Part shown: piece after piece, positions 16,601 to 26,503 of the stretch
How positions within the stretch are numbered: position 1 is the stretch's first letter
Layout: every line of letters begins with the position of its first letter
DNA from: SAR92 bacterium BACL16 MAG-120619-bin48
GTDB taxonomy: Bacteria; Pseudomonadota; Gammaproteobacteria; Pseudomonadales; Porticoccaceae
Assembly: GCA_001438605.1 (NCBI GenBank)
Contig: LIDE01000035.1
Coordinates: 1-37,482, forward strand
Reading direction: 5' to 3'
DNA length: 37,482 bases
The notes under the pieces: model-generated
The model's input: the letters and a program-made list of their open reading frames with translations, nothing else
The model's database searches: none
Told to the model about the DNA's origin: nothing
Translations under genes and position numbers: made by a program

Positions 16601-19159
16601 ATGGAACGCCACTGCACCTCTTGGCAATCGCCGCTGCTGCACCTAATGCTCCCTGTCCTCGGGGTTATAGCCGTCGCTGCGTCGCCAGCTGCCCTCGGCA
16701 GTGATCTGCCCAACGCGTGGGACTGTACCGCAACCGAAAATAATCAGTGGCGCTGCGCTGAAAAGCCTGCGGCTGAAAACACTCGCCGTCGCGAGCCAAG
16801 CGCAAAAAAACCAACTCTTGATCCCGACGAACCTCGCGTAGCCGATGTACGCAATCTCGATTGGGTTGAAGAAGAGCAAATGAGCGAGGAGCAGCGCCGC
16901 AAAATCGCGCCTAACTGCTGCGGCGCTTACATCGAACCTGCTCGTGAATACCCCGATGCAGACCTTGAGCCGGAAGAGGCCTCACTGCGGGTCAATGCCA
17001 ACAGCACTGAAACGCTGCCGGGCAATGTTGCGGTGTTAGATGGCGACGTGCAAATTTCCCAAGGCTACCGACAAGTTCGCAGCAACAATGCACGCATCGA
17101 TCAAACCGAGCGCACAGTTGCACTTGAAGGCAATGTTCAATTTCGCGAGCCAGGCCTGCTGCTGCTGGGCGAAAGCGCCGAAGTGGATATCGACAGTAAA
17201 GAGATAACGTTAAAAGACGCCACCTACGTTCTGCATGACGTATCGGTGCGCGGCAACGCCAAAACTCTGAGCCGCGCTAAAGACGGCGTTATCACTATCA
17301 CAGACGCCACCTACTCAACCTGCGAGCCCGGCGACTCAACGTGGCAAATGCAGACCAGTGAAATTTCCATCGACCAAGAGTCGGGCTTCGCGACGGTCAA
17401 AAATGCCCAACTGAGAGTAAAAGATGTTCCGATTTTTTACGTCCCTTGGATTAAGTTCCCAGTCAATGACAATCGCGTATCAGGGCTTCTCTTTCCCACC
17501 ATTCATTCCAGCACTCGCAACGGCTTTGATTACGCCCAGCCTATTTACTGGAATATCGCGGAGAACTACGACGCCACTATTACGCCAAGGTATATGCAGG
17601 AGCGCGGTCTCGCATTAAATACCGAGTTCCGTCATCTCTCCAATTTGACCACGACAGACGTGGTCGGCGAGTTTCTTGGCAATGACAAAGGTGGCAAAGA
17701 CGACTCCGATATAGACCCTCTCACAGGGTTACCTGAATACCGCTCTCAAGACCGTTATTTGATCGGCCTGACCCACCTAGGCGGGATTGGAGAAGCCTGG
17801 TCGACCTACATGGACGTCAACAAAGTCTCCGACAACGACTACTTTCGCGACCTCGGCGGCGCCAGCCAAGAGTCGACCAGTATTGTTAATCTGCGCCGCG
17901 TTGCAGGGGCAACTTACAAAACCGAGCACTGGGATTACCGCATCGAAGCGCAGGATCATCAAATTGTGGTCGATGGCTTAGAAGACCAATACTCCGTTCT
18001 GCCGCAAATAAGCGTCAATGGCTACTACCGCTTCGACAACAACTTAGTCATGGACATTAATAACCAAATTTCACAATTTGATCATGACAACCCCGATGTA
18101 GTGACGGGCAACCGAAATCGCACTGACTACGGCATCACCTGGGACAAACGCTGGACGTGGGGCTATTTTCGCCCGCAGTTTCGCATCAAGCATCTGTCGT
18201 ACAACCTCGACCTTAACAGCGCAGCGCTGACAGACGAGAGTCCTTCCGCCACCGTGCCAGTGTCATCGATCGACACAGCACTGTTTTTTGAGCGCGACAA
18301 CAGCTGGTTCAATGGCTACACCCAAACTTTAGAGCCACGCCTTTACTATGTGAAGGCAGAGTTTAAAGATCAGTCTGCATTCCCCGATTTTGACACCCGT
18401 GAATTTACCCCCTCCTACAATCTGCTTTTCCGCGACGAGCGATTTAACGGTGGCGATCGCATTTCCGACGAAGACCGTCTGACTATGGCGCTAACCACGC
18501 GCTATATCGACAAAAAAACCGGCCAAGAGCGCTTCACCGCCAGTATTGCCCAGTCGGTTAATTACCAAGATCGATACGTGTCGCTGACGGGCGCTCCAAG
18601 CGAACTTGCCGAGCTGGCGCGCAACCAGTCGCCTCTCGCATTAAAAATGTCCGGACGAGTGAACAACAGCTGGCGCTTTACCACTGATATTATTTATGAC
18701 GGCCATGACAACGAGATGGATAAAAGCATTATCGGTGTACGCTACAATGACCGTCAAAATCGCCTGTTTAATGCGACGTACCGCTCCACCAAGCGGGTGC
18801 CGCGACTGGTCGACAACGCTATCCTGTCGCAAGATATTGAACAGGTTGATCTGTCGGCATTTTTACCCGTGGCCGGCAATTTTAATGTAGTTGCCCGCTG
18901 GAACTACGACTTCACCAATAATCGCCCACTGGATATTTTCACCGGTTTCGAATACAACAGTTGCTGCTGGCGCGCTAGCGTTGTCGCTCGCCGCTGGCTC
19001 GAGCGGAAAGACCAAATACTGGTGCCCGAACAAGATTTAAACTTCACTAATGGTATTTTCTTCCAAATACAATTTAAAGGTCTGGCTGGCTCCAGCAGTC
19101 GGGTTGACTCAATGCTCAAAAACGGTATCTACGGTTATGACTATAAAGAAAACTTGTAA
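16601..19159 (+). CDS. lptD: LPS-assembly protein LptD
   Basis: Outer-membrane beta-barrel that inserts LPS into the outer leaflet, partnered by LptE. I chose ATG 16601 (852 residues) because it gives a signal peptide ending near residue 34. The open frame continues 58 codons upstream without support. After an N-terminal segment with C41 and C52, a charged linker leads to NCCGAYIEP (C106/C107). An OstA-type beta-jellyroll follows, then the barrel. C241 and the C-terminal pair C788/C789 (YNSCCW) fit the Cys pairs that form inter-domain disulfides in this family. The 3' end overlaps surA by 23 bp. Confidence 0.95.
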   Translation: MERHCTSWQSPLLHLMLPVLGVIAVAASPAALGSDLPNAWDCTATENNQWRCAEKPAAENTRRREPSAKKPTLDPDEPRVADVRNLDWVEEEQMSEEQRRKIAPNCCGAYIEPAREYPDADLEPEEASLRVNANSTETLPGNVAVLDGDVQISQGYRQVRSNNARIDQTERTVALEGNVQFREPGLLLLGESAEVDIDSKEITLKDATYVLHDVSVRGNAKTLSRAKDGVITITDATYSTCEPGDSTWQMQTSEISIDQESGFATVKNAQLRVKDVPIFYVPWIKFPVNDNRVSGLLFPTIHSSTRNGFDYAQPIYWNIAENYDATITPRYMQERGLALNTEFRHLSNLTTTDVVGEFLGNDKGGKDDSDIDPLTGLPEYRSQDRYLIGLTHLGGIGEAWSTYMDVNKVSDNDYFRDLGGASQESTSIVNLRRVAGATYKTEHWDYRIEAQDHQIVVDGLEDQYSVLPQISVNGYYRFDNNLVMDINNQISQFDHDNPDVVTGNRNRTDYGITWDKRWTWGYFRPQFRIKHLSYNLDLNSAALTDESPSATVPVSSIDTALFFERDNSWFNGYTQTLEPRLYYVKAEFKDQSAFPDFDTREFTPSYNLLFRDERFNGGDRISDEDRLTMALTTRYIDKKTGQERFTASIAQSVNYQDRYVSLTGAPSELAELARNQSPLALKMSGRVNNSWRFTTDIIYDGHDNEMDKSIIGVRYNDRQNRLFNATYRSTKRVPRLVDNAILSQDIEQVDLSAFLPVAGNFNVVARWNYDFTNNRPLDIFTGFEYNSCCWRASVVARRWLERKDQILVPEQDLNFTNGIFFQIQFKGLAGSSSRVDSMLKNGIYGYDYKENL

Positions 19160-20441
19160 ATCAGCACTGACTGCAATTCTCCTCGCCGCGATCTCAATCA
19201 GTGCCACCGCCCAGATCGAGATACTCGACCGAGTGGTTGCCGTAGTCGATGACGACGTTGTACTCGAAAGTGAAGTCCAACAGCGACTCGCCACCATTTA
19301 CGTACAGATCCAACAGTCGGGCACCCAACCGCCACCGCAAGATATTCTGCTGCAGCAGGTGATCGAGCGTTTAATCTCCGAGCGACTTCAGCTGACCATG
19401 GGCTACAAAGCAGGCATACGTATAAGCGATGCCGAGCTCAATGAGGCCATGGGACGAATTGCAGCCAGTAACCAGCTGACAATGGAGCAGTATATTGAGC
19501 AGATCCACGCCTCAGGCTCAACACTATCAAAAGTGCGTGAAGAAATTCGCAACGAACTGGTGCTAATGCGCGTACAGCAGGGTCAGGTTATGCGTCGTAT
19601 TCGCATCAGCAGCCAAGAACTTGATAATTTCTTGAACTCGGAAGAGGGCCGCTTCATGGCTTCGCCCGACGTTAATATTGGCCATATTCTCCTGCCAGTA
19701 TCTAGCGGCAGCAGCTCTGACGACGTCAGCGCAATATTGCAACGCGCCGAGGGCCTGCTCGGGGAAACCCAACGTGGCACCGATTTCCGTCAACTGGCTA
19801 TCGCTAACTCTGCCGACCAAACGGCGCTTCAGGGCGGTGATTTAGGCTGGAAAAAAATGGCGCAACTGCCTGGCGTGTTTATTGAAGCCGTGGAGAAGCT
19901 CGAGATTGGCCAAGTCTCAGAGCCTATCCGCAGCGATGCAGGCTATCACCTGATCAAACTTTATGACCGTCGCGGCGGCGGCGAGCAATTGATCGAACAG
20001 CATTTCGCACGCCATATCTTGATCAAACCCAACGAAATTCGCGATGAGCAAACCACCATCGAAACCCTCAATACTCTACGTGATCGTGTTAAAGCGGGTG
20101 AAGACTTCGCCCTGCTGGCCAAAGAGTTTTCCGAAGACCCAGGCTCCGCACTCAACGGCGGTGAGCTCGGCTGGTCGACTCCAGGTATGTTTGTCGCCGA
20201 GTTCGAAGAGACCATGAGCGGTATCGAGCTCAATGAAATCAGCGCCCCTTTCCTCTCACAGTTCGGCTGGCATATTCTGCAGGTAACTGAGCGCAGAAAG
20301 CAGGACTTTAGCGATGAGATAAAACGCAACCGCGCGCAAAATGTGCTGCGTCAGCGCAAGTTCGAAGAAGAGCTGCAAGTGTGGCTGCAGGAAATTCGCG
20401 ACGAAGCGTTTGTTGAAATAAAAGAGCCCGCAAAACAATGA
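19137..20441 (+). CDS. surA: Periplasmic chaperone and peptidyl-prolyl isomerase SurA
   Basis: Chaperone for outer-membrane proteins, including LptD. The start at ATG 19137 gives a short basic n-region (MTIKKTCKS), a hydrophobic core and a cut near ATA-Q, then the mature IEILDRVVAVVDDDVVLESEV typical of SurA. The 434 residues (E. coli 428) include an N-terminal SurA domain and two parvulin domains at roughly 178-280 and 288-388, the second opening FARHILIKPNE. A longer upstream frame would overlap lptD by 110 bp and has no signal peptide. The stop overlaps pdxA as ATGA. Confidence 0.96.
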   Translation: MTIKKTCKSALTAILLAAISISATAQIEILDRVVAVVDDDVVLESEVQQRLATIYVQIQQSGTQPPPQDILLQQVIERLISERLQLTMGYKAGIRISDAELNEAMGRIAASNQLTMEQYIEQIHASGSTLSKVREEIRNELVLMRVQQGQVMRRIRISSQELDNFLNSEEGRFMASPDVNIGHILLPVSSGSSSDDVSAILQRAEGLLGETQRGTDFRQLAIANSADQTALQGGDLGWKKMAQLPGVFIEAVEKLEIGQVSEPIRSDAGYHLIKLYDRRGGGEQLIEQHFARHILIKPNEIRDEQTTIETLNTLRDRVKAGEDFALLAKEFSEDPGSALNGGELGWSTPGMFVAEFEETMSGIELNEISAPFLSQFGWHILQVTERRKQDFSDEIKRNRAQNVLRQRKFEEELQVWLQEIRDEAFVEIKEPAKQ

Positions 20442-21430
20442 CACTCCGCCTGGCGCTGACACCAGGAGAGCCCTCCGGTGTCGGCCCCGATATTCTGATC
20501 AACTTGGTGCAACAAGGTTGCGACCACGAACTTGTGGCCTACGCCGACCCCACAATGCTCCAAGCGCGCGCTGCACAGTTGGGTATAGCCCTCAAGTTGC
20601 GCCCACCCAGCAACCCACCCCAGCCGCTCAAACCCAACGAGCTGGCGTATGTGGCTGTGGAGCTGGCCGAGCCCGCTATCCCAGGTACACTGAATAAGGC
20701 CAACGCACGCTATGTGCTCAACTCCCTCGATGCCGCCATCGCCGCCTGTCAAAGTAAGTTCTGTCATGGGATGGTCACCGGGCCGGTGCAAAAATCAATC
20801 ATAAACGAGGCTGGCGTCGCTTTTTCTGGCCACACAGAATACTTGGCTGAGAGAACAGCTACACCGCAAGTGGTTATGATGTTGGCAACCACCGAGCTCA
20901 GAGTGGCGCTGGCCACCACACACCTGCCATTGCGCGACGTCGCCGACAGCATCACTCAGCCTATGTTGCGCCGTGTCTTAACCATCCTCCTCGACGATTT
21001 ACAGCACAAATTTAATATCCCAGCGCCCACCGTCCTCGTCTGCGGATTGAACCCCCACGCCGGTGAAGGGGGACATTTGGGGCATGAAGAAATCGAGATC
21101 ATCACGCCGGTCTGTGACGAGTTTCGCGCGCGCGGCGTCAAGCTGGTCGGGCCACTCCCGGCGGATACGCTTTTCACATCCAAATATTTAGATCACGCAG
21201 ATGCCGTGTTAGCGATGTATCACGATCAAGGATTGCCCGTTCTCAAATATCTAGGCTTTGGTCGCGCCGCCAATATCACTCTTGGCCTGCCTATTATCCG
21301 CACGTCCGTCGACCACGGCACCGCGCTGGATCTTGCAGGCACAGGTTCTGCCGACAGCGGCAGCCTACTCACAGCCATTCACGTCGCCGCCACTATGGCG
21401 CTGCAGACCAACAATGCGGGTACTCCATGA
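20438..21430 (+). CDS. pdxA: 4-hydroxythreonine-4-phosphate dehydrogenase PdxA
   Basis: NAD-dependent oxidative decarboxylase of the DXP-dependent pyridoxal phosphate pathway. The 330 residues match the family (329 in E. coli). The N-terminus LALTPGEPSGVGPDI is diagnostic, and the three metal-ligand histidines appear as H162 (THLPLRDV), H207 (NPHAGEGGHLG) and H262 (MYHDQGL), each offset by 4 from the E. coli positions. It is coupled by 4-bp ATGA overlaps to surA upstream and rsmA downstream, the standard lptD-surA-pdxA-rsmA-apaG-apaH order. Confidence 0.97.
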   Translation: MTLRLALTPGEPSGVGPDILINLVQQGCDHELVAYADPTMLQARAAQLGIALKLRPPSNPPQPLKPNELAYVAVELAEPAIPGTLNKANARYVLNSLDAAIAACQSKFCHGMVTGPVQKSIINEAGVAFSGHTEYLAERTATPQVVMMLATTELRVALATTHLPLRDVADSITQPMLRRVLTILLDDLQHKFNIPAPTVLVCGLNPHAGEGGHLGHEEIEIITPVCDEFRARGVKLVGPLPADTLFTSKYLDHADAVLAMYHDQGLPVLKYLGFGRAANITLGLPIIRTSVDHGTALDLAGTGSADSGSLLTAIHVAATMALQTNNAGTP

Positions 21431-22227
21431 CAGTTCAACATCAGGCTCGCAAACGTTTTGGGCAAAACTTTCTCGTCGACCAAGAGATCATTCGCCAAAT
21501 TATCGCTGCCATAGGCCCTAAACCCGAAGACAATCTCATTGAGATTGGCCCCGGCACTGCGGCGCTCACGGAACACCTTATTCCGCAATGCCCCACTATG
21601 CGAGTGGTCGAACTCGATCGTGATTTGGTGGCTTATCTCAGCGAAAAGTTTGCTGCCTACCCCGACTTCCAAATATTCAGTGGCGATGCCCTAAAAACCG
21701 ATTTTACGCAGTTTTATGAAGGGCGCCCGATGCGTTTGGTCGGCAATCTTCCCTACAATATTTCGACACCAATCCTGTTTCATCTCATCAAGGTTCGCGA
21801 GCTGATTCAAGACATGCATTTTATGCTGCAATTGGAAGTGGTTGAACGTCTCGGTGCGGTTCCCAATACCAAGGCTTACGGCCGTCTGTCGGTGATGGTG
21901 CAATATCACTGCAGAGTGATGCCGCTTATTCCAGTGCCCCCATCAGCCTTTAGACCTGCGCCGAAAGTGCAATCGGCTATTGTTCGGCTCAAGCCCCACA
22001 AAACGAAGCCTTGCACTGCGTTCGATGAAGACTTGCTCAGCCAAATTGTTAGCTTTAGCTTTCAACAGCGTCGCAAGACGCTGCGCAATTGCCTCCAACA
22101 CTATGCTGACCACTTAGGAACGCTTGGCGATATTATTGATTTAAGCAAACGCCCAGAGCAGCTCTCGGTGGCAGAGTTTGTCAAAATAGCCAATCACATC
22201 CACAACAATATGGTGGGATCTAAATGA
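21427..22227 (+). CDS. rsmA: 16S rRNA dimethyladenosine transferase RsmA (KsgA)
   Basis: SAM-dependent enzyme that dimethylates two adjacent adenines near the 3' end of 16S rRNA, a late checkpoint in 30S assembly. The 266-residue protein has the family N-terminus RKRFGQNFLVDQ, SAM-binding motif I EIGPGTAALTE at 39-49, and the catalytic NLPYNIS at 107-113. The C-terminal domain includes FSFQQRRKTLRN. Both ends overlap the neighbours pdxA and apaG by 4 bp (ATGA), indicating translational coupling. Confidence 0.97.
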   Translation: MTVQHQARKRFGQNFLVDQEIIRQIIAAIGPKPEDNLIEIGPGTAALTEHLIPQCPTMRVVELDRDLVAYLSEKFAAYPDFQIFSGDALKTDFTQFYEGRPMRLVGNLPYNISTPILFHLIKVRELIQDMHFMLQLEVVERLGAVPNTKAYGRLSVMVQYHCRVMPLIPVPPSAFRPAPKVQSAIVRLKPHKTKPCTAFDEDLLSQIVSFSFQQRRKTLRNCLQHYADHLGTLGDIIDLSKRPEQLSVAEFVKIANHIHNNMVGSK

Positions 22228-22598
22228 GCGCACAACCCATCACTGTCAGGGTCAAGACTGAGTATCTCAAACATCAGTCTAATCCAGAGGCCAAACAATA
22301 CGTTTTCGCCTATCACATCAGCGTCCACAATCAGGGCGATGCGCCGGTGCAGCTGATCAGCCGCCACTGGATCATTACGGACAGCAATGGACTTAAGCAG
22401 GAAGTGCGTGGCGCAGGTGTAATCGGCAAGCAGCCTACCATCTTGCCAGACGAAACCTACGAGTACAGTAGCGGCTCGGTGCTGGCCACCGCGGTTGGCA
22501 CCATGCAGGGGTCTTATCAAATGCTCGACGCTGACGGTCAGTCGTTTGAAGCGCCCATCGCCCCCTTTTTGCTTTCCGTGCCCCATGCGGTGCATTAA
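22224..22598 (+). CDS. apaG: ApaG (DUF525) protein
   Basis: Fibronectin type III-like beta-sandwich protein of 124 residues, long linked to Co2+ and Mg2+ phenotypes through the apaGH operon; its biochemical role is unclear. Visible family features are YVFAYHISVHNQGDAPVQLISRHWIITDSNG, VRGAGVIGKQPTI, and the C-terminal GSYQMLDADGQSFEAPIAPF. The start overlaps rsmA as ATGA, and the stop codon directly abuts the apaH ATG. Confidence 0.95.
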   Translation: MSAQPITVRVKTEYLKHQSNPEAKQYVFAYHISVHNQGDAPVQLISRHWIITDSNGLKQEVRGAGVIGKQPTILPDETYEYSSGSVLATAVGTMQGSYQMLDADGQSFEAPIAPFLLSVPHAVH

Positions 22599-23426
22599 AT
22601 GACAGACTTCGCGGTCGGTGATCTGCAGGGTTGTCTCAACCCTTTGGTTCGCCTGCTCGAGCGGGCCCATTTCAACCCCAAACAAGATCGTTTATATGCC
22701 ACCGGCGACCTAGTTAATCGCGGCCCACAATCCCTTGAAACTTTGCGGTTTTGTAAATCACTCGGCAACGCATTTCACACCGTACTAGGCAATCATGATC
22801 TCCACCTCTTAGCCATCGCACGGGGCATTCGGCAACCCACCGTCCACGATACATTAGACGCTATTTTGGTCGCACAGGACCGCAGCGAACTATTGGAGTG
22901 GCTCCAGGCACAGCCGCTCTTAGTTACCCTAGGCGAATACAGCATCGTGCATGCCGGCATTCCACCAAACTGGCGCCTTGCGCAAGCACAACAGTTCGCC
23001 GCAGAGGTATCGCAGGTCCTCTGCTCAGAGCAATCAGGGGCCTATTTTAAAGGTATGTATGGCGACGCCCCCGATCGCTGGTGTGATTCACTGGAGGGGC
23101 CCGCACGGTGGCGGTTAATCACCAACTATTTAACACGGATGCGCTACTGCACAGCTGGCGGGCAACTCAATTTGCAGGACAAAACTGCGCCACAAGTGTC
23201 CACTGAAATCGCATCAGGGGATCTAGCCCCGTGGTTTAGCCATACACAGAGAAAAACCCGTAAAGATAAAATTATTTTCGGTCACTGGGCTGCCCTTGAG
23301 GGGCGAGATTGCGGGAAAAATCTGTTCCCTTTGGATACGGGTTACGTCTGGGGCGGGAGTATGCGACTAATGAATTTGGACACCGGTGAGTACATCCACG
23401 AGGTTGCACCGCCCAAGGCGCGCTGA
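22599..23426 (+). CDS. apaH: Symmetrical bis(5'-nucleosyl)-tetraphosphatase ApaH
   Basis: Metallophosphatase that cleaves Ap4A to two ADP and can also remove Np4 caps from RNA. The 275 residues match the family. Metal-site motifs appear in order: GDLQG with D8, GDLVNRGP with D37, and GNHD at 64-67. Later conserved parts are VHAGIPPNW and FGHWAALEGR. It is the last gene of the lptD-apaH cluster. A bidirectional terminator lies about 135 bp downstream, and the intervening 150 bases show nothing else. Confidence 0.96.
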   Translation: MTDFAVGDLQGCLNPLVRLLERAHFNPKQDRLYATGDLVNRGPQSLETLRFCKSLGNAFHTVLGNHDLHLLAIARGIRQPTVHDTLDAILVAQDRSELLEWLQAQPLLVTLGEYSIVHAGIPPNWRLAQAQQFAAEVSQVLCSEQSGAYFKGMYGDAPDRWCDSLEGPARWRLITNYLTRMRYCTAGGQLNLQDKTAPQVSTEIASGDLAPWFSHTQRKTRKDKIIFGHWAALEGRDCGKNLFPLDTGYVWGGSMRLMNLDTGEYIHEVAPPKAR

Positions 23427-23561
23427 CATTGAGATACGTACGCTGCAGGCTATAACAACGCTGAGCTCTCAGACCAGCCAAGCTACGGATAAGACAAACT
23501 ACGCACAAGAAATGGCCCAGCCCAATCACGCCAAGTCGTCTTTGAAAAATCGCAGGCGAAA

Positions 23562-23586
23562 AAAAACCGGATACAATCCGGTTTTT
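23562..23586. terminator. Bidirectional intrinsic terminator between apaH and rplQ
   Basis: Perfect 11-bp stem (23562-23572 with 23576-23586) and a 3-nt ACA loop. The core CCGGAT/ATCCGG is flanked by five A:T pairs, so both strands end in a U-run. It lies 15 bp beyond the rplQ stop and serves the convergent apaH cluster and alpha operon. Confidence 0.9.
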
Positions 23587-23601
23587 CAACATTCTTGATA
23601 C

Positions 23602-24000
23602 TTACTCGCCAGTTGTCTCAGCAACATCCGCGATAGCACCTGACGCGCGGTCAACCAGTGCAACGTAAGCCATTGGCGCGTTGTCACCGCTGCGATTGCC
23701 ACACTTCAAAATACGCACATAACCACCGGGACGGCCAACAAAACGCGGGCCAAGATCCGTGAACAACTTGCCAACAGTGGCCTTGTTGCGCAGACGATCA
23801 AACGCCAAACGACGATTTGCCACGCTGTCTTCTTTAGCCAGGGTAATAAACGGCTCAGCAAAGCTGCGCAGTTCTTTAGCCTTTGGCAGGGTTGTTTTAA
23901 TAACTTCATGCTCAACCAAAGAGGCTGTCATGTTACGGAACATAGCTCTTCTGTGAGAGCCGGTCTTGTTCAGTTTGCGACCACTGTAGCGATGACGCAT
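23602..24000 (-). CDS. rplQ: 50S ribosomal protein L17
   Basis: L17 sits near the peptide exit tunnel of the large subunit. The 132-residue protein begins [20 protein letters not shown] and contains ATVGKLF and [26 protein letters not shown], as expected. AAGGA lies about 8 nt before the ATG. It is the last gene of the alpha operon, 84 bp after rpoA. That gap holds two small hairpins (TTGG/CCAA and TTGCT/AGCAA) of unknown relevance. The terminator follows 15 bp downstream. Confidence 0.97.
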   Translation of the reverse strand: MRHRYSGRKLNKTGSHRRAMFRNMTASLVEHEVIKTTLPKAKELRSFAEPFITLAKEDSVANRRLAFDRLRNKATVGKLFTDLGPRFVGRPGGYVRILKCGNRSGDNAPMAYVALVDRASGAIADVAETTGE

Positions 24001-24084
24001 TTTCTTATTCCTTAGTTCGTTGCTTTCTCAGCAATGATATCTGTCAAACCCGATTTAAACGTCTCTTGGCAAGCCAAAAGGTGA

Positions 24085-25080
24085 TTAAACGAGCTCGCGC
24101 TCACTTTTTAAACTGGCTGGTGGCCAATTCTCTAGGCGCATACCCAGAGACAAACCACGTGACGCCAATACATCTTTAATTTCGGTTAGAGACTTCTTAC
24201 CCAAGTTTGGCGTCTTCAACAATTCAACTTCAGTGCGCTGAATCAAATCGCCAATGTAGTAAATGCTCTCTGCTTTTAGACAGTTCGCAGAGCGAACGGT
24301 CAGCTCAAGATCATCAACCGGCCGCAGCAGGATAGGATCAATCTCTTCTTCTTTCTCAACTGGCTCGGCAGCAGTTTCGCCTTCGAGATTCACGAAAACA
24401 GCCATCTGTTGCTGCAGAATCGTTGCCGCGCGACGGATAGACTCTTCTGGATCAATGGTACCGTTTGTCTCAAGTTCCAACACCAGTTTATCGAGGTCAG
24501 TGCGGTTCTCTACACGGGCATTCTCAACACTGTATGATACTTTTTGAATCGGGCTGAAAGACGCATCCAACTGCAGACGGCCAATCGTTTTGTTCTCATC
24601 GTCGCTGACGCGTGAGTCTGAAGGCTGGTAACCGCGGCCTCGCTCAATACGCAGCGTCATATTCAACGCCGCTTTACCTGAAATCGTCGCAATAACGTGC
24701 TCAGGATTAACAATTTCAACGTGACTATCGACTGCAATATCACCGGCAGTAACTACACCGGGGCCCTTTGCATTGAGGGTCAACGTTGTCTCGTCACGGC
24801 CTTCCATAACGACTGCGACGCCTTTGAGATTCAACAGAATCTCCATAACATCTTCTTGAACGCCTTCGATTGCACTGTACTCGTGCTCGACACCGTCAAT
24901 CTCGACTTCTACGATCGCGCAACCAGACATAGACGACAGCAGGATGCGACGCAGCGCATTGCCCAAAGTGTGGCCGAAACCACGCTCTAGCGGCTCCAAC
25001 ACAACCTTTGCATGTGTGGCGCTATAAGACGTTACGTCGATATTGCGTGGCGTAAGAAATTCATTAGCAGAATTTTGCAT
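24085..25080 (-). CDS. rpoA: RNA polymerase alpha subunit
   Basis: Alpha subunit, the dimeric scaffold for polymerase assembly, with a C-terminal domain that binds UP elements and activators. I chose ATG 25080 (331 residues, [12 protein letters not shown]) because alpha subunits start this way. An in-frame ATG four codons upstream at 25092 is possible, and neither has a strong ribosome binding site. The N-terminal domain contains [23 protein letters not shown]. The linker is acidic ([30 protein letters not shown]), and the CTD ends with [32 protein letters not shown]. The sequence is closest by eye to Pseudomonas-type RpoA. Confidence 0.97.
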   Translation of the reverse strand: MQNSANEFLTPRNIDVTSYSATHAKVVLEPLERGFGHTLGNALRRILLSSMSGCAIVEVEIDGVEHEYSAIEGVQEDVMEILLNLKGVAVVMEGRDETTLTLNAKGPGVVTAGDIAVDSHVEIVNPEHVIATISGKAALNMTLRIERGRGYQPSDSRVSDDENKTIGRLQLDASFSPIQKVSYSVENARVENRTDLDKLVLELETNGTIDPEESIRRAATILQQQMAVFVNLEGETAAEPVEKEEEIDPILLRPVDDLELTVRSANCLKAESIYYIGDLIQRTEVELLKTPNLGKKSLTEIKDVLASRGLSLGMRLENWPPASLKSERELV

Positions 25081-25105
25081 ATTTGTACCCATGTGAGCTC
25101 AAAAA

Positions 25106-25726
25106 TTACTTCGAGTAGAGTTCTACGATCAGGTTTTCGTTGATCTCGGCCGGTAAGTCAGAACGATCTGGATTGCGCGTAAACGTGCCTTCCATCTTGT
25201 TGCTGTCTACATGCATCCATTCAACTTCACCACGCTGCGCAGCCAACTGCAAAGCAGTTTGAACACGTAGTTGCTTTTTGGCCTTTTCACGCAGGCTAAC
25301 AACATCACCTTCTTGTACTTTGAAGGAAGGGATGTTTACTTTCTGGCCGTTGACCAGAATAGAATTGTGCGACACAAGCTGACGCGACTCGGCGCGTGTT
25401 GACCCAAAGCCCATGCGATATACCACGTTGTCGAGTCTGCTTTCTAGCAACGTCAACAGGTTCTCACCTGTGTTGCCCTTCAAACGAGCCGCAACTTTGT
25501 AGTAGTTACTGAACTGCTTTTCAAGCACGCCATAAATACGACGTACTTTTTGCTTCTCACGAAGCTGAACACCGTAGTCAGACAGACGACCACGACGCTG
25601 ACCATGCTGGCCAGGTGCGCTATCTGCACGACATTTTGATTCTAGCGGGCGGACGCCACTCTTGAGGAACAGATCTGTTCCCTCACGGCGTGACAATTTA
25701 CAAGTTGGTCCAAGATATCTAGCCAT
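25106..25726 (-). CDS. rpsD: 30S ribosomal protein S4
   Basis: Primary 16S-binding protein that nucleates the 30S body; in E. coli it also represses its own operon by binding the rpsM leader. The 206 residues match E. coli. Start [25 protein letters not shown]4 RNA-binding domain around [14 protein letters not shown] and [16 protein letters not shown]. Only two Cys (C9, C32), so it is the zinc-free form. The ribosome binding site AGAGAG lies just upstream, and it follows rpsK by 12 bp. Confidence 0.98.
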   Translation of the reverse strand: MARYLGPTCKLSRREGTDLFLKSGVRPLESKCRADSAPGQHGQRRGRLSDYGVQLREKQKVRRIYGVLEKQFSNYYKVAARLKGNTGENLLTLLESRLDNVVYRMGFGSTRAESRQLVSHNSILVNGQKVNIPSFKVQEGDVVSLREKAKKQLRVQTALQLAAQRGEVEWMHVDSNKMEGTFTRNPDRSDLPAEINENLIVELYSK

Positions 25727-25738
25727 TCTCTGTCTCTC

Positions 25739-26131
25739 TTACACGCGACGCTTTTTGGGTGGACGACAACCATTGTGTGGAACTGGCGTCACATCCGTAA
25801 TATTGGTGATCTTATAACCTGCATTATTAAGTGCGCGAACCGCTGATTCACGACCGGGGCCTGGGCCCTTCACTTGTACATCGAGGTTTTTCACTCCGTA
25901 ATCTTTTGCTGCTTCACCCGCGCGTTCTGCTGCAACCTGTGCTGCGAACGGCGTGCTCTTGCGAGAGCCGCGGAAGCCCGAACCACCAGAGGTAGCCCAA
26001 GAAAGTGTATTACCCTGACGGTCAGTAATTGTCACAATAGTGTTATTAAACGACGCGAAAATATGCGCTACGCCGTCAACTACTGTCTTTTTGACCTTTT
26101 TGCGGGTGGTTTTTGCTGCTGCTTTTGCCAT
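25739..26131 (-). CDS. rpsK: 30S ribosomal protein S11
   Basis: S11 lies on the 30S platform near the E site and the Shine-Dalgarno helix. The 130 residues have a basic N-terminal tail ([13 protein letters not shown]), the core [21 protein letters not shown], and the conserved end [22 protein letters not shown] lies about 6 nt before the ATG. It follows rpsM by 15 bp within the alpha operon. Confidence 0.98.
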   Translation of the reverse strand: MAKAAAKTTRKKVKKTVVDGVAHIFASFNNTIVTITDRQGNTLSWATSGGSGFRGSRKSTPFAAQVAAERAGEAAKDYGVKNLDVQVKGPGPGRESAVRALNNAGYKITNITDVTPVPHNGCRPPKKRRV

Positions 26132-26146
26132 TGCCGTTCCTAGGAA

Positions 26147-26503
26147 TTATCTTTTAATGGGACGACGCGGCCCTTTACGGGTGCGTGCGTTCGTCTTAGT
26201 ACGTTGTCCACGTACGGGCAAATTACGACGATGGCGAAGGCCGCGATAGCAACCCAAATCCATCAGACGTTTAATGTTCATACTGTTTTCGCGGCGCAGG
26301 TCACCCTCAACTTCTTGGTTACCAACGGCGGCACGCAACAGATCAAGTTGCGCTTCATCCAATGCAGCAATCTTTGTGTCTTCTGCAATGCCCACTTCAG
26401 CACAGATCTTTCTGGCTGTTGGACGTCCGATACCAAACACGTAAGTCAGTGAAATCACTGCGTGCTTGTTATCTGGAATGTTGACACCGGCAATACGGGC
26501 CAT
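26147..26503 (-). CDS. rpsM: 30S ribosomal protein S13
   Basis: S13 sits in the 30S head and contacts the large subunit in bridges B1a/B1b. The 118 residues start [21 protein letters not shown] and contain the helix-hairpin-helix-like [10 protein letters not shown] and the C-terminal [28 protein letters not shown]. It is the first gene of the alpha operon, with GGAGT about 7 nt before the ATG. The 109-nt space upstream to rpmJ is the place where an S4-responsive leader would lie by analogy with E. coli. Confidence 0.98.
   Translation of the reverse strand: MARIAGVNIPDNKHAVISLTYVFGIGRPTARKICAEVGIAEDTKIAALDEAQLDLLRAAVGNQEVEGDLRRENSMNIKRLMDLGCYRGLRHRRNLPVRGQRTKTNARTRKGPRRPIKR

Noticed and set aside
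24001-24084. TTGACA upstream of rplQ (near 24041) as an internal promoter
   Set aside because: No -10-like hexamer occurs at 16-18 bp downstream.
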